Of a stretch of DNA of 31,937 nt, positions 6,942 to 14,292 are shown one piece after another; position 1 is the first letter of the stretch; every line of letters begins with the position of its first letter. The translations under genes were made by a program, and so were the position numbers. The DNA is taken from assembly GCA_910584125.1 (NCBI GenBank), contig CAJTXU010000032.1, forward strand, positions 1 to 31,937, in the 5' to 3' direction. The notes beneath the pieces are model-generated. The model saw nothing but the letters and a program-made list of their open reading frames with translations. It was not told the origin of the DNA and made no database searches. This DNA comes from an uncultured Muribaculaceae bacterium. GTDB taxonomy: Bacteria; Bacteroidota; Bacteroidia; Bacteroidales; Muribaculaceae.

Positions 6942-8111
6942 TTAATGTTCGTTGACTGATGACTCCTCGTCCCAGAACTCGTCTTCCCAGTCCTGGTCGG
7001 TCTCGAGCATCGGCTCGTCGTCGGTATCCTCCTGCTCGAAGATGAATTCGTCTTCCTCCTCGACACGGTGGGCGCGGTCGAGCGGGCGGTGGGTGATCGC
7101 GAAGTTCGACTTGTTGTCTTCCGAATTGATCTCGCGCCAGAGTATGTCCTTGAGTTCGGTCAGGCCCTGACCCGTGACGGCTGAGATGAACACCGCGGGC
7201 ACGTCGTCGGGAAGCGTGCGGGCTATCTCCTCGCGCAGTTCGTCGTCGAGCATGTCTGATTTGGAGACGGCGAGCACGCGGCTCTTGTCCGACAGCTCGG
7301 GGTTGAACTCGTGGAGCTCATTGAGCAGCACCTCGTAGTCCTTGCGTATGTCGTCGCTGTCTGCGGGCACCATGAAGAGCAGCACGGCGTTGCGCTCTAT
7401 GTGGCGCAGGAACCGCAGCCCCAGGCCCTTGCCCTCCGACGCGCCCTCGATGATGCCGGGTATGTCGGCCATCACGAACGAGTTGCCGCCACGATAGTCG
7501 ACGATGCCGAGCGAGGGCTCCATCGTGGTGAATGGATAGTCGGCGATCTTGGGCTTGGCGGCCGAGAGCGACGATAGCAGCGTGGACTTTCCGGCGTTGG
7601 GGAAGCCGACGAGGCCGACGTCGCCGAGCAGTTTGAGCTCGAGCACCACGGCCTTCTCTATTGCGGGCTGGCCGGGCTGGGCGTAACGCGGAGCGCGGTT
7701 GGTCGACGTGGCGAAATGCCAGTTGCCGAGCCCTCCCTTGCCGCCGCGGAGCAGATTTATTTCCTCGCCGTCTTCGGTGATCTCACAGAGGAAATCGCCC
7801 GAATCGGCGTCAAACACGGTCGTGCCCACGGGCACTTCTATGATGCGGTCTTCGCCATCCTTGCCGTGGCTGCGGCCGGCGCCTCCGCTCTCGCCGTCGG
7901 TGGCGAATATATGGCGTTGGTATCTGAGAGGCAGCAGCGTCCACATATGGCTATTGCCGCGCAATATGATGTGACCGCCGCGACCGCCGTCGCCGCCGTC
8001 GGGTCCGCCCTTGGGGATATACTTCGCGCGGTGGTAGTGTCGGCTGCCGGCGCCTCCCTTGCCGCTGCGGCAAAGTATCTTTACATAGTCTATGAAGTTC
8101 GAATCGGCCAT
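6942..8111 (-). CDS. obgE: Obg-family ribosome-assembly GTPase ObgE/CgtA
   Basis: An essential GTPase of 389 residues that associates with the 50S ribosomal subunit and couples assembly to growth and stringent response. The glycine-rich Obg fold spans about 1-160 (KGGPDGGDGGRGG, LLRGGKGGLGN). The G domain follows: GFPNAGKS (169-176), the switch/DIPG block (216-219) with EGASEGKGLG, and the base-specificity motif as SKSD (283-286) in place of NKxD, a common Bacteroidetes variant. The C-terminal tail after about 350 is strongly acidic (DEFIFEQEDTDDEP), a lineage-specific extension. The start at 8111 (MADSNFIDYVKI) fits the family. An AT-rich dispersed repeat begins 7 bases upstream. Downstream is the acyltransferase gene. 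Confidence 0.97.
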   Translation of the reverse strand: MADSNFIDYVKILCRSGKGGAGSRHYHRAKYIPKGGPDGGDGGRGGHIILRGNSHMWTLLPLRYQRHIFATDGESGGAGRSHGKDGEDRIIEVPVGTTVFDADSGDFLCEITEDGEEINLLRGGKGGLGNWHFATSTNRAPRYAQPGQPAIEKAVVLELKLLGDVGLVGFPNAGKSTLLSSLSAAKPKIADYPFTTMEPSLGIVDYRGGNSFVMADIPGIIEGASEGKGLGLRFLRHIERNAVLLFMVPADSDDIRKDYEVLLNELHEFNPELSDKSRVLAVSKSDMLDDELREEIARTLPDDVPAVFISAVTGQGLTELKDILWREINSEDNKSNFAITHRPLDRAHRVEEEDEFIFEQEDTDDEPMLETDQDWEDEFWDEESSVNEH

Positions 8112-8117
8112 CCTGTC

Positions 8118-8148
8118 AATGATTAATGATTAATGATAAATGATTAGG
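8118..8148. repeat. Dispersed AT-rich intergenic repeat, family A copy 1
   Basis: A run built from the unit AATGATTAATGAT, ending ATGATTAGG. Near-identical runs occur at 9327-9359 and 25746-25775. This copy is directly upstream of the obgE start codon. Confidence 0.7.
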
Positions 8149-8202
8149 CTTCATCCGCCTGTTAATTAGAACGCGCGCGGAGGGCCTTATGTTGTGGAGC
8201 GC

Positions 8203-9111
8203 TCAATGGGGCAGGTTGTCGGCGCTGTCATAGAGCGAGAGCGTGGCGCGCAGTTCGTTGGTGATCATCACGACGAGCTCGCGCGGGGCGAGCACCTTGA
8301 GCGCGCTGCCGTAGCTCAGCAGTTCGTGCACGAGCTCGTAGTTGAGGCGCAGGCGATAGGTGAAGACCGAGTATCTGTCGCCCACCTTCTCCTCCTGCGT
8401 GGCGTGGAACGGAAGCGCCCGGAAATATTTGGCCTGTGTCGGCGAGGCCTGGATCACGACCTCCTTGACCTCTCCCTTCGAGTCGGTGACGCCGATGAGG
8501 TTGGAGAAGAATGGCTCGGGGGTGATGTCGGGCATGACGAAGTTCTCGCCGATGGTCGTCATCTCCTTGACGCGGTCGAGGGCATATGTGCGGACGTCTT
8601 TCGACTTCTCCTTCAGTCCGATCATATACCAGCGCTGCTTATATCTCTTCACAAAATATGGATGGAACACGATGTTCTCCTCGGGGCGTGTGCGCGAGAA
8701 TCCGGCATAGGTGAAACGGAGTTTCGAGCAGTCGCCTATCGCTCCGAGCACGGTGGGCAGATGCTCGCGCGCCGAGGGGACGTCCTCGACAGAGACGCGT
8801 TCGGTCGGTATGGCCGACTGCTTCATGGCCGAGTTGGCCGCATACGACTCCAGCAGCCAGTTGGTCACACTCTTGTTCTGCTGTCTCTGGCCCGGGTCGA
8901 TGTAGTAGCGTCCGAGTTTGTCGCAGAGTATGTCGATGTGGAAGTTCTCCTCGATGGCCCGGCGGTAATAGAAAAAAGTCCGCTCGGGCATGTCGTTCCC
9001 GTCGCCGTAGGCCGAGCGGCGCCAAAGCTCGTTGATTTCCTTACGCGTGAGACGGTCGTATCTCGTCAGCGTGTCGACAAGCCATATATATCTGTTGATC
9101 AAGTCTTTCAT
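8203..9111 (-). CDS. WYL-domain transcriptional regulator
   Basis: A 302-residue regulator. The N-terminal 1-90 includes a winged-helix-like region (LTRKEINELWRR, PERTFFYYRRAIEENF), the form of HTH typical of WYL proteins. The WYL domain follows about 120-200: FHPYFVKRYKQRWYMIGL, with WYM for the name-giving WYL, and RTYALDRV. A WCX-like C-terminal extension runs to the end. WYL domains sense small ligands or nucleic-acid fragments, and several members control phage defence, DNA repair or carbohydrate genes. No defence genes are adjacent, so its target is unknown. A convergently arranged structured RNA and terminator lie upstream. The start at 9111 (MKDLINRYIWLVDTL) is the family-like one. 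Confidence 0.9.
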   Translation of the reverse strand: MKDLINRYIWLVDTLTRYDRLTRKEINELWRRSAYGDGNDMPERTFFYYRRAIEENFHIDILCDKLGRYYIDPGQRQQNKSVTNWLLESYAANSAMKQSAIPTERVSVEDVPSAREHLPTVLGAIGDCSKLRFTYAGFSRTRPEENIVFHPYFVKRYKQRWYMIGLKEKSKDVRTYALDRVKEMTTIGENFVMPDITPEPFFSNLIGVTDSKGEVKEVVIQASPTQAKYFRALPFHATQEEKVGDRYSVFTYRLRLNYELVHELLSYGSALKVLAPRELVVMITNELRATLSLYDSADNLPH

Positions 9112-9154
9112 GCCGTATTCGGATTTTATATGGATTTTTTGAAAAAATTTTTAG

Positions 9155-9323
9155 GAAAAACAACAACAACGACAAACCTTTTCGTCCGTGGGGCTGTTAT
9201 AGTGATGTAAGGTTTGAAAAATATCTCAAAGATATAAGGTTATACTGCTATAAGCGTTCTGAAAAAGTTGTTATTGTTGTTTTAAAAGAAATTAGGTCGA
9301 CGTGAGTCGACCTTTTTCTCTTT
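9155..9323 (+). ncRNA. Candidate structured small RNA, possibly the 6S-like (Bacteroidales-1) RNA
   Basis: This ~170-base region is not coding but folds into a long rod. Bases 9157-9170 (AAAACAACAACAAC) pair with 9267-9283 apart from a 3-base bulge. Inside, 9193-9202 pair with CTATAAGC (9248-9255), and an apical hairpin ATATCT-CAA-AGATAT lies at 9221-9235. It ends in a classical terminator, AGGTCGAC-GTGA-GTCGACCT (9294-9313), followed on the plus strand by TTTTTCTCTTT. A rod with a large asymmetric centre and an intrinsic terminator is what 6S RNA looks like, and Bacteroidales have a 6S-like motif known as Bacteroidales-1. The identity is my inference from structure; a promoter was not clearly seen. 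Confidence 0.5.
9294..9320 (+). terminator. Intrinsic terminator after the candidate RNA
   Basis: An 8-base-pair perfect stem (arms 9294-9301 and 9306-9313) with a GTGA loop leads into a T-rich tail on the plus strand. In the opposite direction the tail is TAATTTCTTTT, so it may also serve weakly for rfbB transcription. Confidence 0.75.
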
Positions 9324-9326
9324 AAT

Positions 9327-9391
9327 AATGATTAATGATTAATGATGAATGATTAGGGGCTGACGCATTCAATGATTAATCATTAATCATT
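9327..9391. repeat. Dispersed AT-rich intergenic repeat, family A copy 2
   Basis: A forward run of AATGATTAATGAT units ending ATGATTAGGGGC (9327-9360) is followed after 10 bases by an inverted run built on the palindrome AATGATTAATCATT (9371-9391). The rfbB stop codon (9392-9390) lies inside the inverted run. Confidence 0.75.
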
Positions 9392-10523
9392 ATCTTGCTC
9401 CGTACATGTTGTCGTAATACTTCTCGTAGTCGCCCGAGGTGATGTTGTCGATCCAGTCCTGATTGTCGAGATACCAGCGGACCGTCTTCTCGATTCCCTC
9501 CTCGAACTGCAGGCTGGGTTCCCAGCCGAGTTCCTCCTGCAGCTTGCGCGAGTCGATGGCATAGCGCATGTCGTGGCCCTTGCGGTCGGTGACGTAGGTG
9601 ATGAGCTCGTCGGAATATCCCTCTGGGTTGCCGAGCAGGCGGTCGACGGTGCGGATCATGACGCGGATCAGGTCGATGTTCTTCCACTCGTTGAAGCCGC
9701 CGATGTTGTAGGTCTGCGCCGGCTTGCCTTTGTGGAAGATGAGGTCGATGGCCCGCGCGTGGTCTTCGACGAAGAGCCAGTCGCGCACATTCTCGCCCTT
9801 GCCGTAGACGGGCAGCGGCTTGCGCTTGCGGATGTTGTTGACGAAGAGCGGGATGAGCTTCTCGGGGAACTGATACGGCCCGTAGTTGTTCGAGCAGTTG
9901 GTGACGAGCGTCGGCATGCCGTAGGTGTCGTGATAGGCGCGGACGAAATGGTCGCTCGATGCCTTCGACGCCGAATAGGGCGAGTGCGGATTGTATTTCG
10001 TGGTCTCGAGGAAGAACTCCGTGCCGAAAGCCAGATGATGCTCGGTCGAGGAGGCCGTGGTGGTGAAAGGCGACTCCGTGCCCTCGGGATGCGTGAGCTC
10101 GAGGGCGCCGTATACCTCGTCGGTCGATATGTGGTAGAACAGCTTGCCTTCGTAGCCCTCGGGCCGCGACTCCCAGTAGACCTTGGCGGCCTGCAGCAGC
10201 GAGAGCGTGCCCATCACGTTGGTGCGGGCGAACGTGAACGGGTCGAGGATCGAACGGTCCACGTGGCTCTCGGCGGCGAGGTGGATCACACCGTCGATCT
10301 CATATTTCTCCATGATGCGGCGCATCTCGTCGTAGTCGCAGATGTCGGCGCGCACGAACGTATAGTTCGGACGGTCTTCGATATCCTTGAGGTTGGCGAG
10401 ATTGCCCGCGTATGTCAGCTTGTCGAGGTTCACGATATGATAGTCGGGATATTTGTTGACAAACAGCCTGACGACATGCGAGCCTATGAAACCGGCTCCT
10501 CCTGTGATGAGAATATTCTTCAT
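9390..10523 (-). CDS. rfbB: dTDP-glucose 4,6-dehydratase
   Basis: RmlB/RfbB, an NAD-dependent short-chain dehydrogenase that converts dTDP-glucose to dTDP-4-keto-6-deoxyglucose, the second step towards dTDP-rhamnose for surface polysaccharide. The Rossmann motif GGAGFIG is at 8-14. The catalytic STDE is at 133-136 and YxxxK at Tyr183/Lys187 (YSASK). A lineage-typical insertion (TTASSTEHHLAFGTEFFLET) precedes YSASK, as in other Bacteroidetes RmlB. At 377 residues it is full length. No rmlA, rmlC or rmlD is adjacent, so the pathway genes are scattered. A TATATTTG box at 10556-10549 lies about 26 bases ahead of the start codon. Confidence 0.97.
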   Translation of the reverse strand: MKNILITGGAGFIGSHVVRLFVNKYPDYHIVNLDKLTYAGNLANLKDIEDRPNYTFVRADICDYDEMRRIMEKYEIDGVIHLAAESHVDRSILDPFTFARTNVMGTLSLLQAAKVYWESRPEGYEGKLFYHISTDEVYGALELTHPEGTESPFTTTASSTEHHLAFGTEFFLETTKYNPHSPYSASKASSDHFVRAYHDTYGMPTLVTNCSNNYGPYQFPEKLIPLFVNNIRKRKPLPVYGKGENVRDWLFVEDHARAIDLIFHKGKPAQTYNIGGFNEWKNIDLIRVMIRTVDRLLGNPEGYSDELITYVTDRKGHDMRYAIDSRKLQEELGWEPSLQFEEGIEKTVRWYLDNQDWIDNITSGDYEKYYDNMYGAR

Positions 10524-10548
10524 TTGGGTCTGTTTTTCAGATTATCTG

Positions 10549-10556
10549 CAAATATA
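10549..10556 (-). promoter_or_regulatory. Probable -7 box of the rfbB promoter
   Basis: TATATTTG on the minus strand matches TAnnTTTG and sits 26 bases upstream of the rfbB ATG. No good TTTG is found at the expected distance upstream, so the call is tentative. Confidence 0.4.
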
Positions 10557-10565
10557 ACAAAAAAA

Positions 10566-11720
10566 TCAGAATAAGAATTGGATTCGCGTCTGAAAAATGT
10601 TGGCGTGCCGCGAAGGGAGTCCCGGGGCGGCGGGCCTGTCGGTGTATGAATAGTTCACGCGCCAGGTGATGTAGCGGTTGATGTAATAGTTCATCGTTAG
10701 CGTCGCCGAGTTGGCCTTTCCGCCATAGACTCCGGCTCCGGAGTCGTTGAGGTCGGTGTAGCTGTAACCGGCCGCGATTTCCCAGCTGCGCGGGGCCGGC
10801 GTCGCGAGATATCCTACCCAGGGCGAGTAGCTGTAGCGGGCGCCACGGTTGAGCAGCACGCGCCCCAGCGCGTAGCAGCCGAGTCCCTGGAAGGATCCGA
10901 GACCCTCCTTGCGCGCCACGTTGAGGAAGAAGAACTGCGCCTCGGCCGCGAACCGCCCATGTCCCCACAGCGCCTCGGGGGCGACCTTGAAGACAGAACG
11001 CACATGGTCGACCTCCGCCTTGACGCACGACACGCTCGAGACCTTGGTCGGGAAGGACGCCTTGAAGGTCGAGACCGGATTGTCGGTGTCGCCGCCGAAC
11101 GAGGCGGTCTGGATCAGCGCCGACGTGCCGATGTGGAAGATCAGGCCTTCTGATGTGAGAGGATGCCAGAGGAAGCGGGCGAGCGCGCCGACGCCGGTGC
11201 GTCCGAGTTCGTTTGCGTGACGGGTCATGGCCTCGGTCTGCGCGTAAGCCGACCCGGCGAAGAGCACCCGCGGATTCTCATAGAGATACATCGCGCCGAG
11301 CAGACGCGACGACTCGCCGAGCGCGGTCTGCGCCATCGGCTCCTCCATGCTTATCTTCGAGGCGGCGCCTGTGGCGCTCTGGAGTCCGAACTGATGGATG
11401 AAATATCCCCCTTTCAGCCGCGACGACTCGTTGATGTTCCATTGCAGGTAGATGTCGGCCGGATAGAGCTTGCCGAAACGATAGGATATGTCGGCTCGCG
11501 CCTCGAAACTGCCGAAGGTGGCCTTGACGCCGACGCGCACATCGGGCACGGCCACGCCGGGCTTGAACAGCGAGTCCTCGGGCAGGTATGCCGCAGCGTC
11601 GAAGAGGGCGCGGGCCGTGGGCGTGATCTTGAAATTCGTGTTGTCGGCCGACTCAGCCGCAAGGGGCGAGAGAAAGGCGAGATAGAGGAATGCGAGGGTC
11701 GCGATAAGATTTTTTGCCAT
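10566..11720 (-). CDS. Outer-membrane beta-barrel, phosphate-selective porin O/P-like
   Basis: A 384-residue outer-membrane protein. It has a signal peptide (MAKNLIATLAFLYLAFLSPLAAES, cleavage near 22-24). The mature chain alternates amphipathic strands throughout: FEARADISYRFGKLYPADIYLQWN, LKGGYFIHQFGLQ, RVLFAGSAYAQTEAM, ANSATLTMNYYINRYITWRVNYSYTD. The chain ends in IQFLF, the C-terminal aromatic residue expected for assembly by the BAM machinery. The pattern and length fit the porin O/P family that passes anions such as phosphate in Bacteroidetes. The substrate cannot be read from the sequence. It lies 42 bases upstream of rfbB in the same direction. Confidence 0.75.
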   Translation of the reverse strand: MAKNLIATLAFLYLAFLSPLAAESADNTNFKITPTARALFDAAAYLPEDSLFKPGVAVPDVRVGVKATFGSFEARADISYRFGKLYPADIYLQWNINESSRLKGGYFIHQFGLQSATGAASKISMEEPMAQTALGESSRLLGAMYLYENPRVLFAGSAYAQTEAMTRHANELGRTGVGALARFLWHPLTSEGLIFHIGTSALIQTASFGGDTDNPVSTFKASFPTKVSSVSCVKAEVDHVRSVFKVAPEALWGHGRFAAEAQFFFLNVARKEGLGSFQGLGCYALGRVLLNRGARYSYSPWVGYLATPAPRSWEIAAGYSYTDLNDSGAGVYGGKANSATLTMNYYINRYITWRVNYSYTDRPAAPGLPSRHANIFQTRIQFLF

Positions 11721-11774
11721 AAGTCAGGTTGGGGACATGGTTGATTGGGGATGGTGTGGATTAGGTCGCGTGGT

Positions 11775-11791
11775 GAAAGCCTGCGGCTTTC
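11775..11791 (-). terminator. Short hairpin at the end of rsmA
   Basis: A perfect 7-base-pair stem GAAAGCC-TGC-GGCTTTC overlaps the rsmA stop codon. There is no T-run after it in the minus direction, so termination is uncertain. Confidence 0.35.
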
Positions 11792-12575
11792 ATTGCAGCT
11801 GGCGGGTCAGCTCGATGAAGTCCTCGACCGAGAGGCGCTCGGGGCGCTCTTTCATCAGCGGCGACGAGAGGGCCGCGCAGCCGGGCCGCATCATCGGTGC
11901 CAGAGAGTTTCGCAGCGTCTTGCGCCGCTGTCCGAAGGCCGTCTTCACCACGCGTCTGAACAGGGCGGGGGCGCAGCCGAGCTCCGTGCGCGAGTTGCGT
12001 GTAAGCCGCAGCACGCCGCTCGTCACCTTCGGAGGCGGCGTGAACACATGCGGACCGACATCGAACAGATACTCGCAGTCATACCAGGCCTGGAGCAGCA
12101 CCGACAGTATGCCGTAGACCTTCGAGCCGGGCGCCGAGCAGATGCGCTGGGCCACTTCTTTCTGAAGCATTCCGGCCACAACCGGTATCAGCTCCATGTT
12201 CTCGAGGACCTTGAAGAATATCTGGGTCGAGATGTTATAAGGATAGTTGCCTATCAGGGCGAACGGGCGGTCGCACACCTCGCGGAGGTCAAGGCGCAGG
12301 AAGTCCCCCTCCACCACCCTGAGACGCGGATATTCGCGGGCGAGATACCTCACCGACTCCGAGTCGAGCTCGACGGCCGTGACCTCGCGGCCCGTCTCGA
12401 CGAGATATTTCGACAGCACGCCCATGCCGGGGCCGACCTCCACCACGGGCATTTCGCCCCATTCGGGGTGGCCGGCGGGAAGATTGGTCGCGGCGACGGT
12501 CGCGGCAATCTCGGCGGCGATGTGCTCGTCGTTGAGGAAGTGCTGGCCGAGCGCTTTCTTGGGTTTTACTTTCAT
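11790..12575 (-). CDS. rsmA: 16S rRNA dimethyladenosine transferase
   Basis: RsmA/KsgA dimethylates the two adjacent adenines near the 3' end of 16S rRNA during late 30S assembly, using S-adenosylmethionine. The start at 12575 (MKVKPKKALGQHFLND) is the family-standard N-terminus; the frame runs 48 codons further but that part overlaps the upstream lipoprotein gene. VVEVGPGMGVLS (about 44-55) binds SAM. The catalytic block is GNYPYNIS (109-116), a variant of NLPY. TPPPKVTSGVLRL is near 190. At 261 residues it is complete. Its ATG overlaps the stop of the small lipoprotein gene (ATGA), so the pair is translationally coupled. Confidence 0.95.
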   Translation of the reverse strand: MKVKPKKALGQHFLNDEHIAAEIAATVAATNLPAGHPEWGEMPVVEVGPGMGVLSKYLVETGREVTAVELDSESVRYLAREYPRLRVVEGDFLRLDLREVCDRPFALIGNYPYNISTQIFFKVLENMELIPVVAGMLQKEVAQRICSAPGSKVYGILSVLLQAWYDCEYLFDVGPHVFTPPPKVTSGVLRLTRNSRTELGCAPALFRRVVKTAFGQRRKTLRNSLAPMMRPGCAALSSPLMKERPERLSVEDFIELTRQLQ

Positions 12576-12796
12576 AGTGTTGCTGCCGTGTCCTGGACGC
12601 GAAGGGTGTCGACCGCGACGCCGGGCACTTCGAGGCCGTCGACCTCGGGGGTGTCGTTGACGACCACATCGACCGTCTCGCCCGTCGGCTTCATGTTCGA
12701 CATCCGGCGTCCCTCGCACGATGTGAGTGCCATGATAGACACGACAATCGTCGCGGCCGAGGCCACGGCGATTGTCTTTGCTTTAAATATTTTCAT
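12572..12796 (-). CDS. Small putative lipoprotein
   Basis: A 74-residue protein with a lysine-rich start, a hydrophobic segment (IAVASAATIVVSIMA) and a lipobox ALTSC near residues 23-27, so it is expected to be lipidated. The mature part is about 47 residues, acidic and strand-forming (ETVDVVVNDTPEVDGLEVPG), with no recognised domain. It ends in the ATGA overlap with rsmA, making it the first gene of that small operon. Function is unknown. Its upstream region is occupied by a copy of dispersed repeat family B and the fold-back element. Confidence 0.7.
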   Translation of the reverse strand: MKIFKAKTIAVASAATIVVSIMALTSCEGRRMSNMKPTGETVDVVVNDTPEVDGLEVPGVAVDTLRVQDTAATL

Positions 12797-12836
12797 ATAG
12801 CGTCTTAGGCAATAGATTAAGAAGTAGTTTCATATT

Positions 12837-12856
12837 GCCCGTATTACTTATTACTT
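12837..12856. repeat. Dispersed repeat family B, partial copy
   Basis: GCCCGTATTACTTATTACTT resembles the arm of the large inverted repeat at 23720-23804 (GCCCGTATTACTT shared exactly). It abuts the fold-back element that begins at 12855. Confidence 0.6.
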
Positions 12857-13044
12857 AAGTAAGTGGTCAAATTAAATGCATATCAGATGCGAAGCTATTT
12901 TTGAGCATATTTGGCTGCGGAGTGAGGGAGCATAGCGAGCTATGCGACCGAACGACAAAGCCAAAGATGCCAAAAAGAGCAAGCAGATGATATGCAAGAT
13001 TACAATTACCACTTACTATCGGTTTAATTTGAACACTTACTTAA
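12855..13044. mobile_element. MITE-like fold-back element with terminal inverted repeats
   Basis: About 190 non-coding bases are bounded by 22-base inverted ends at 12855-12876 and 13023-13044 that match at 21 of 22 positions (TTAAGTAAGTG, then G or T, then TCAAATTAAA). Inside, the sequence folds back repeatedly: GCATATCA (12878-12885) with its complement at 12988-12995; TTTTT and GCAT with matching partners; TTTGGCT (12910-12916) with AGCCAAA (12959-12965); and a central GCATAGC/GCTATGC hairpin (12930-12945). The ends carry TTAA, which could be a target duplication or part of the repeat. It encodes nothing, so movement would need a transposase from elsewhere. This could also be a large structured regulatory sequence, but near-perfect terminal repeats favour a MITE. 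Confidence 0.55.
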
Positions 13045-13064
13045 TACTTCTTACTCACTCGGCG

Positions 13065-13619
13065 TCAGTTCACTGATATGAGTTCTACTGTAAATATCAG
13101 GTCGGCATTCGGCGGAATCGGGCCTCCGGGGGTGCCTGTCGGGCCGTAACCGAGCTTGGAGGGGATATAGAAGACAGCCTTGCCTCCCTCTTTCATGAGC
13201 TGCAGGCCCTCGGTCCAGCCGGGGATGACAGCGTTGAGCGGGAACGCGGCCGGCTCGCCGCGCGAGTAGCTCGAGTCGAACTCGGTGCCGTCGAGTAGTT
13301 TGCCCTGATAGTGCACCGTCACCTCGTCGGTGGCCTTGGGGCTCTTGCCCTGGCCTTCGCGGAGGATCATGTACTTAAGGCCACTCTCGGTCACGGCATA
13401 CGTCGAGTCGGTGGCAGTCTCGGACTGGAGCTTCGGGTCGGCGAATATCGCTGCAAGCGAATCCTTCACGGCGGGTTCGCTCTCGGGAGCCTCGTCGACG
13501 AACACGGGGGTGTCGGCCGTTGTGTCGGCGCTGTCCTTAGACTTCGACGAGCACGAGCCGAGGAAGAACGCGGTGCCCGCTGCGAGCAGGGCGACCGCCA
13601 TCATCTTGCGCATCTTCAT
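13065..13619 (-). CDS. FKBP-type peptidyl-prolyl isomerase lipoprotein
   Basis: A 184-residue periplasm-facing proline isomerase that would assist folding of exported proteins. The N-terminus is a lipoprotein signal with lipobox FLGSC (cysteine at about 23), followed by an acidic linker (about 25-70). The FKBP domain covers about 80-184: VTVHYQGKLLDGTEFDSSY, FPLNAVIPGWTEGLQLM, KAVFYIPSKLGYG, NADLIFTVELI, all standard. Its start overlaps the end of the neighbouring FKBP gene by 4 bases (ATGA-type), so the two are translated as a pair. They are clear paralogues in the catalytic domain; this copy has gained a lipid anchor and lost the dimerisation helices. Confidence 0.92.
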   Translation of the reverse strand: MKMRKMMAVALLAAGTAFFLGSCSSKSKDSADTTADTPVFVDEAPESEPAVKDSLAAIFADPKLQSETATDSTYAVTESGLKYMILREGQGKSPKATDEVTVHYQGKLLDGTEFDSSYSRGEPAAFPLNAVIPGWTEGLQLMKEGGKAVFYIPSKLGYGPTGTPGGPIPPNADLIFTVELISVN

Positions 13620-14206
13620 TTCTTGACCACCTTGATGAGTTCGACATCGAATATCAGCGTCGAGTGGGGCGGAATCGCTCCGGGGATGCCCTGCGGACCG
13701 TAGGCGAGGTCGGAGGGAATGAAGAAGGTGTATTTCGCGCCCTCTTTCATCAGCTGCACGCCCTCGGTCCAGCCGGGGATGACGCGGTTGAGAGGGAACG
13801 TGGCGGGCTCGCCGCGGTTTACGCTCGAATCGAACACCGTGCCGTCGAGCAGACGGCCCGTGTAGTGCACGGTCACCTCGTCCTCGGCCGCAGGCTGCGC
13901 GCCCTCCCCTTCTTTCTCAACGACATACTGCAGGCCGGAAGCCGTCTCCTTGACGTCGGCGTTCTTCCTGTTCTGCTCCAGGAATTCCTTGCCGGCGGCA
14001 CGCGCCGCTTCCTCGGCCTTCTGCTGGAGCTCCGAGAGGTAATCCTGGATGAGCTTCTGGGCCTCTTCGACCGGGAATGCGGGCTCTGTGCCGTCGAACA
14101 CCGTCTTCAGACCGGCGAGAAAATCATCGGCGTTGCATTCCTTGACGCCCATTCCCTGCAGCTGGCGTCCCATTGCGAGACCCCAGGCATAACTTAATTT
14201 GTCCAT
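13616..14206 (-). CDS. FKBP-type peptidyl-prolyl isomerase (FklB/Mip-like)
   Basis: A 196-residue isomerase with the two-part architecture of FklB/Mip. A helical N-terminal dimerisation region runs to about 90 (DKLSYAWGLAMGRQLQ, a long helix VEEAQKLIQDYLSELQQKAEEAARAAGKEF). The catalytic FKBP domain follows, with GLQYVVEKEGEG, VTVHYTGRLLDGTVFDSS, NRVIPGWTEGVQLM and STLIFDVELIKV. No signal peptide is visible, so this copy appears cytoplasmic, in contrast to the lipoprotein copy downstream. It is the first gene of the pair and the last codons overlap the next start. The start at 14206 fits the family. Confidence 0.92.
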   Translation of the reverse strand: MDKLSYAWGLAMGRQLQGMGVKECNADDFLAGLKTVFDGTEPAFPVEEAQKLIQDYLSELQQKAEEAARAAGKEFLEQNRKNADVKETASGLQYVVEKEGEGAQPAAEDEVTVHYTGRLLDGTVFDSSVNRGEPATFPLNRVIPGWTEGVQLMKEGAKYTFFIPSDLAYGPQGIPGAIPPHSTLIFDVELIKVVKK

Positions 14207-14292
14207 ATTATTCTTACAATTAGTAGATTTCTATATTCCTTATATATCAACAATCGTGATGTCTAAAAGTTACACACGCCGCGTCCGGGGCC

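Noticed and set aside
8203..9111. Phage-defence locus headed by the WYL regulator
   Set aside because: Neighbouring genes are obgE, rfbB and a porin; no nuclease, ATPase or toxin partner is seen.
8194..11153. Plus-strand frames opposite the WYL, rfbB and porin genes
   Set aside because: They are shadow frames created by high GC content, without domains or starts of their own.
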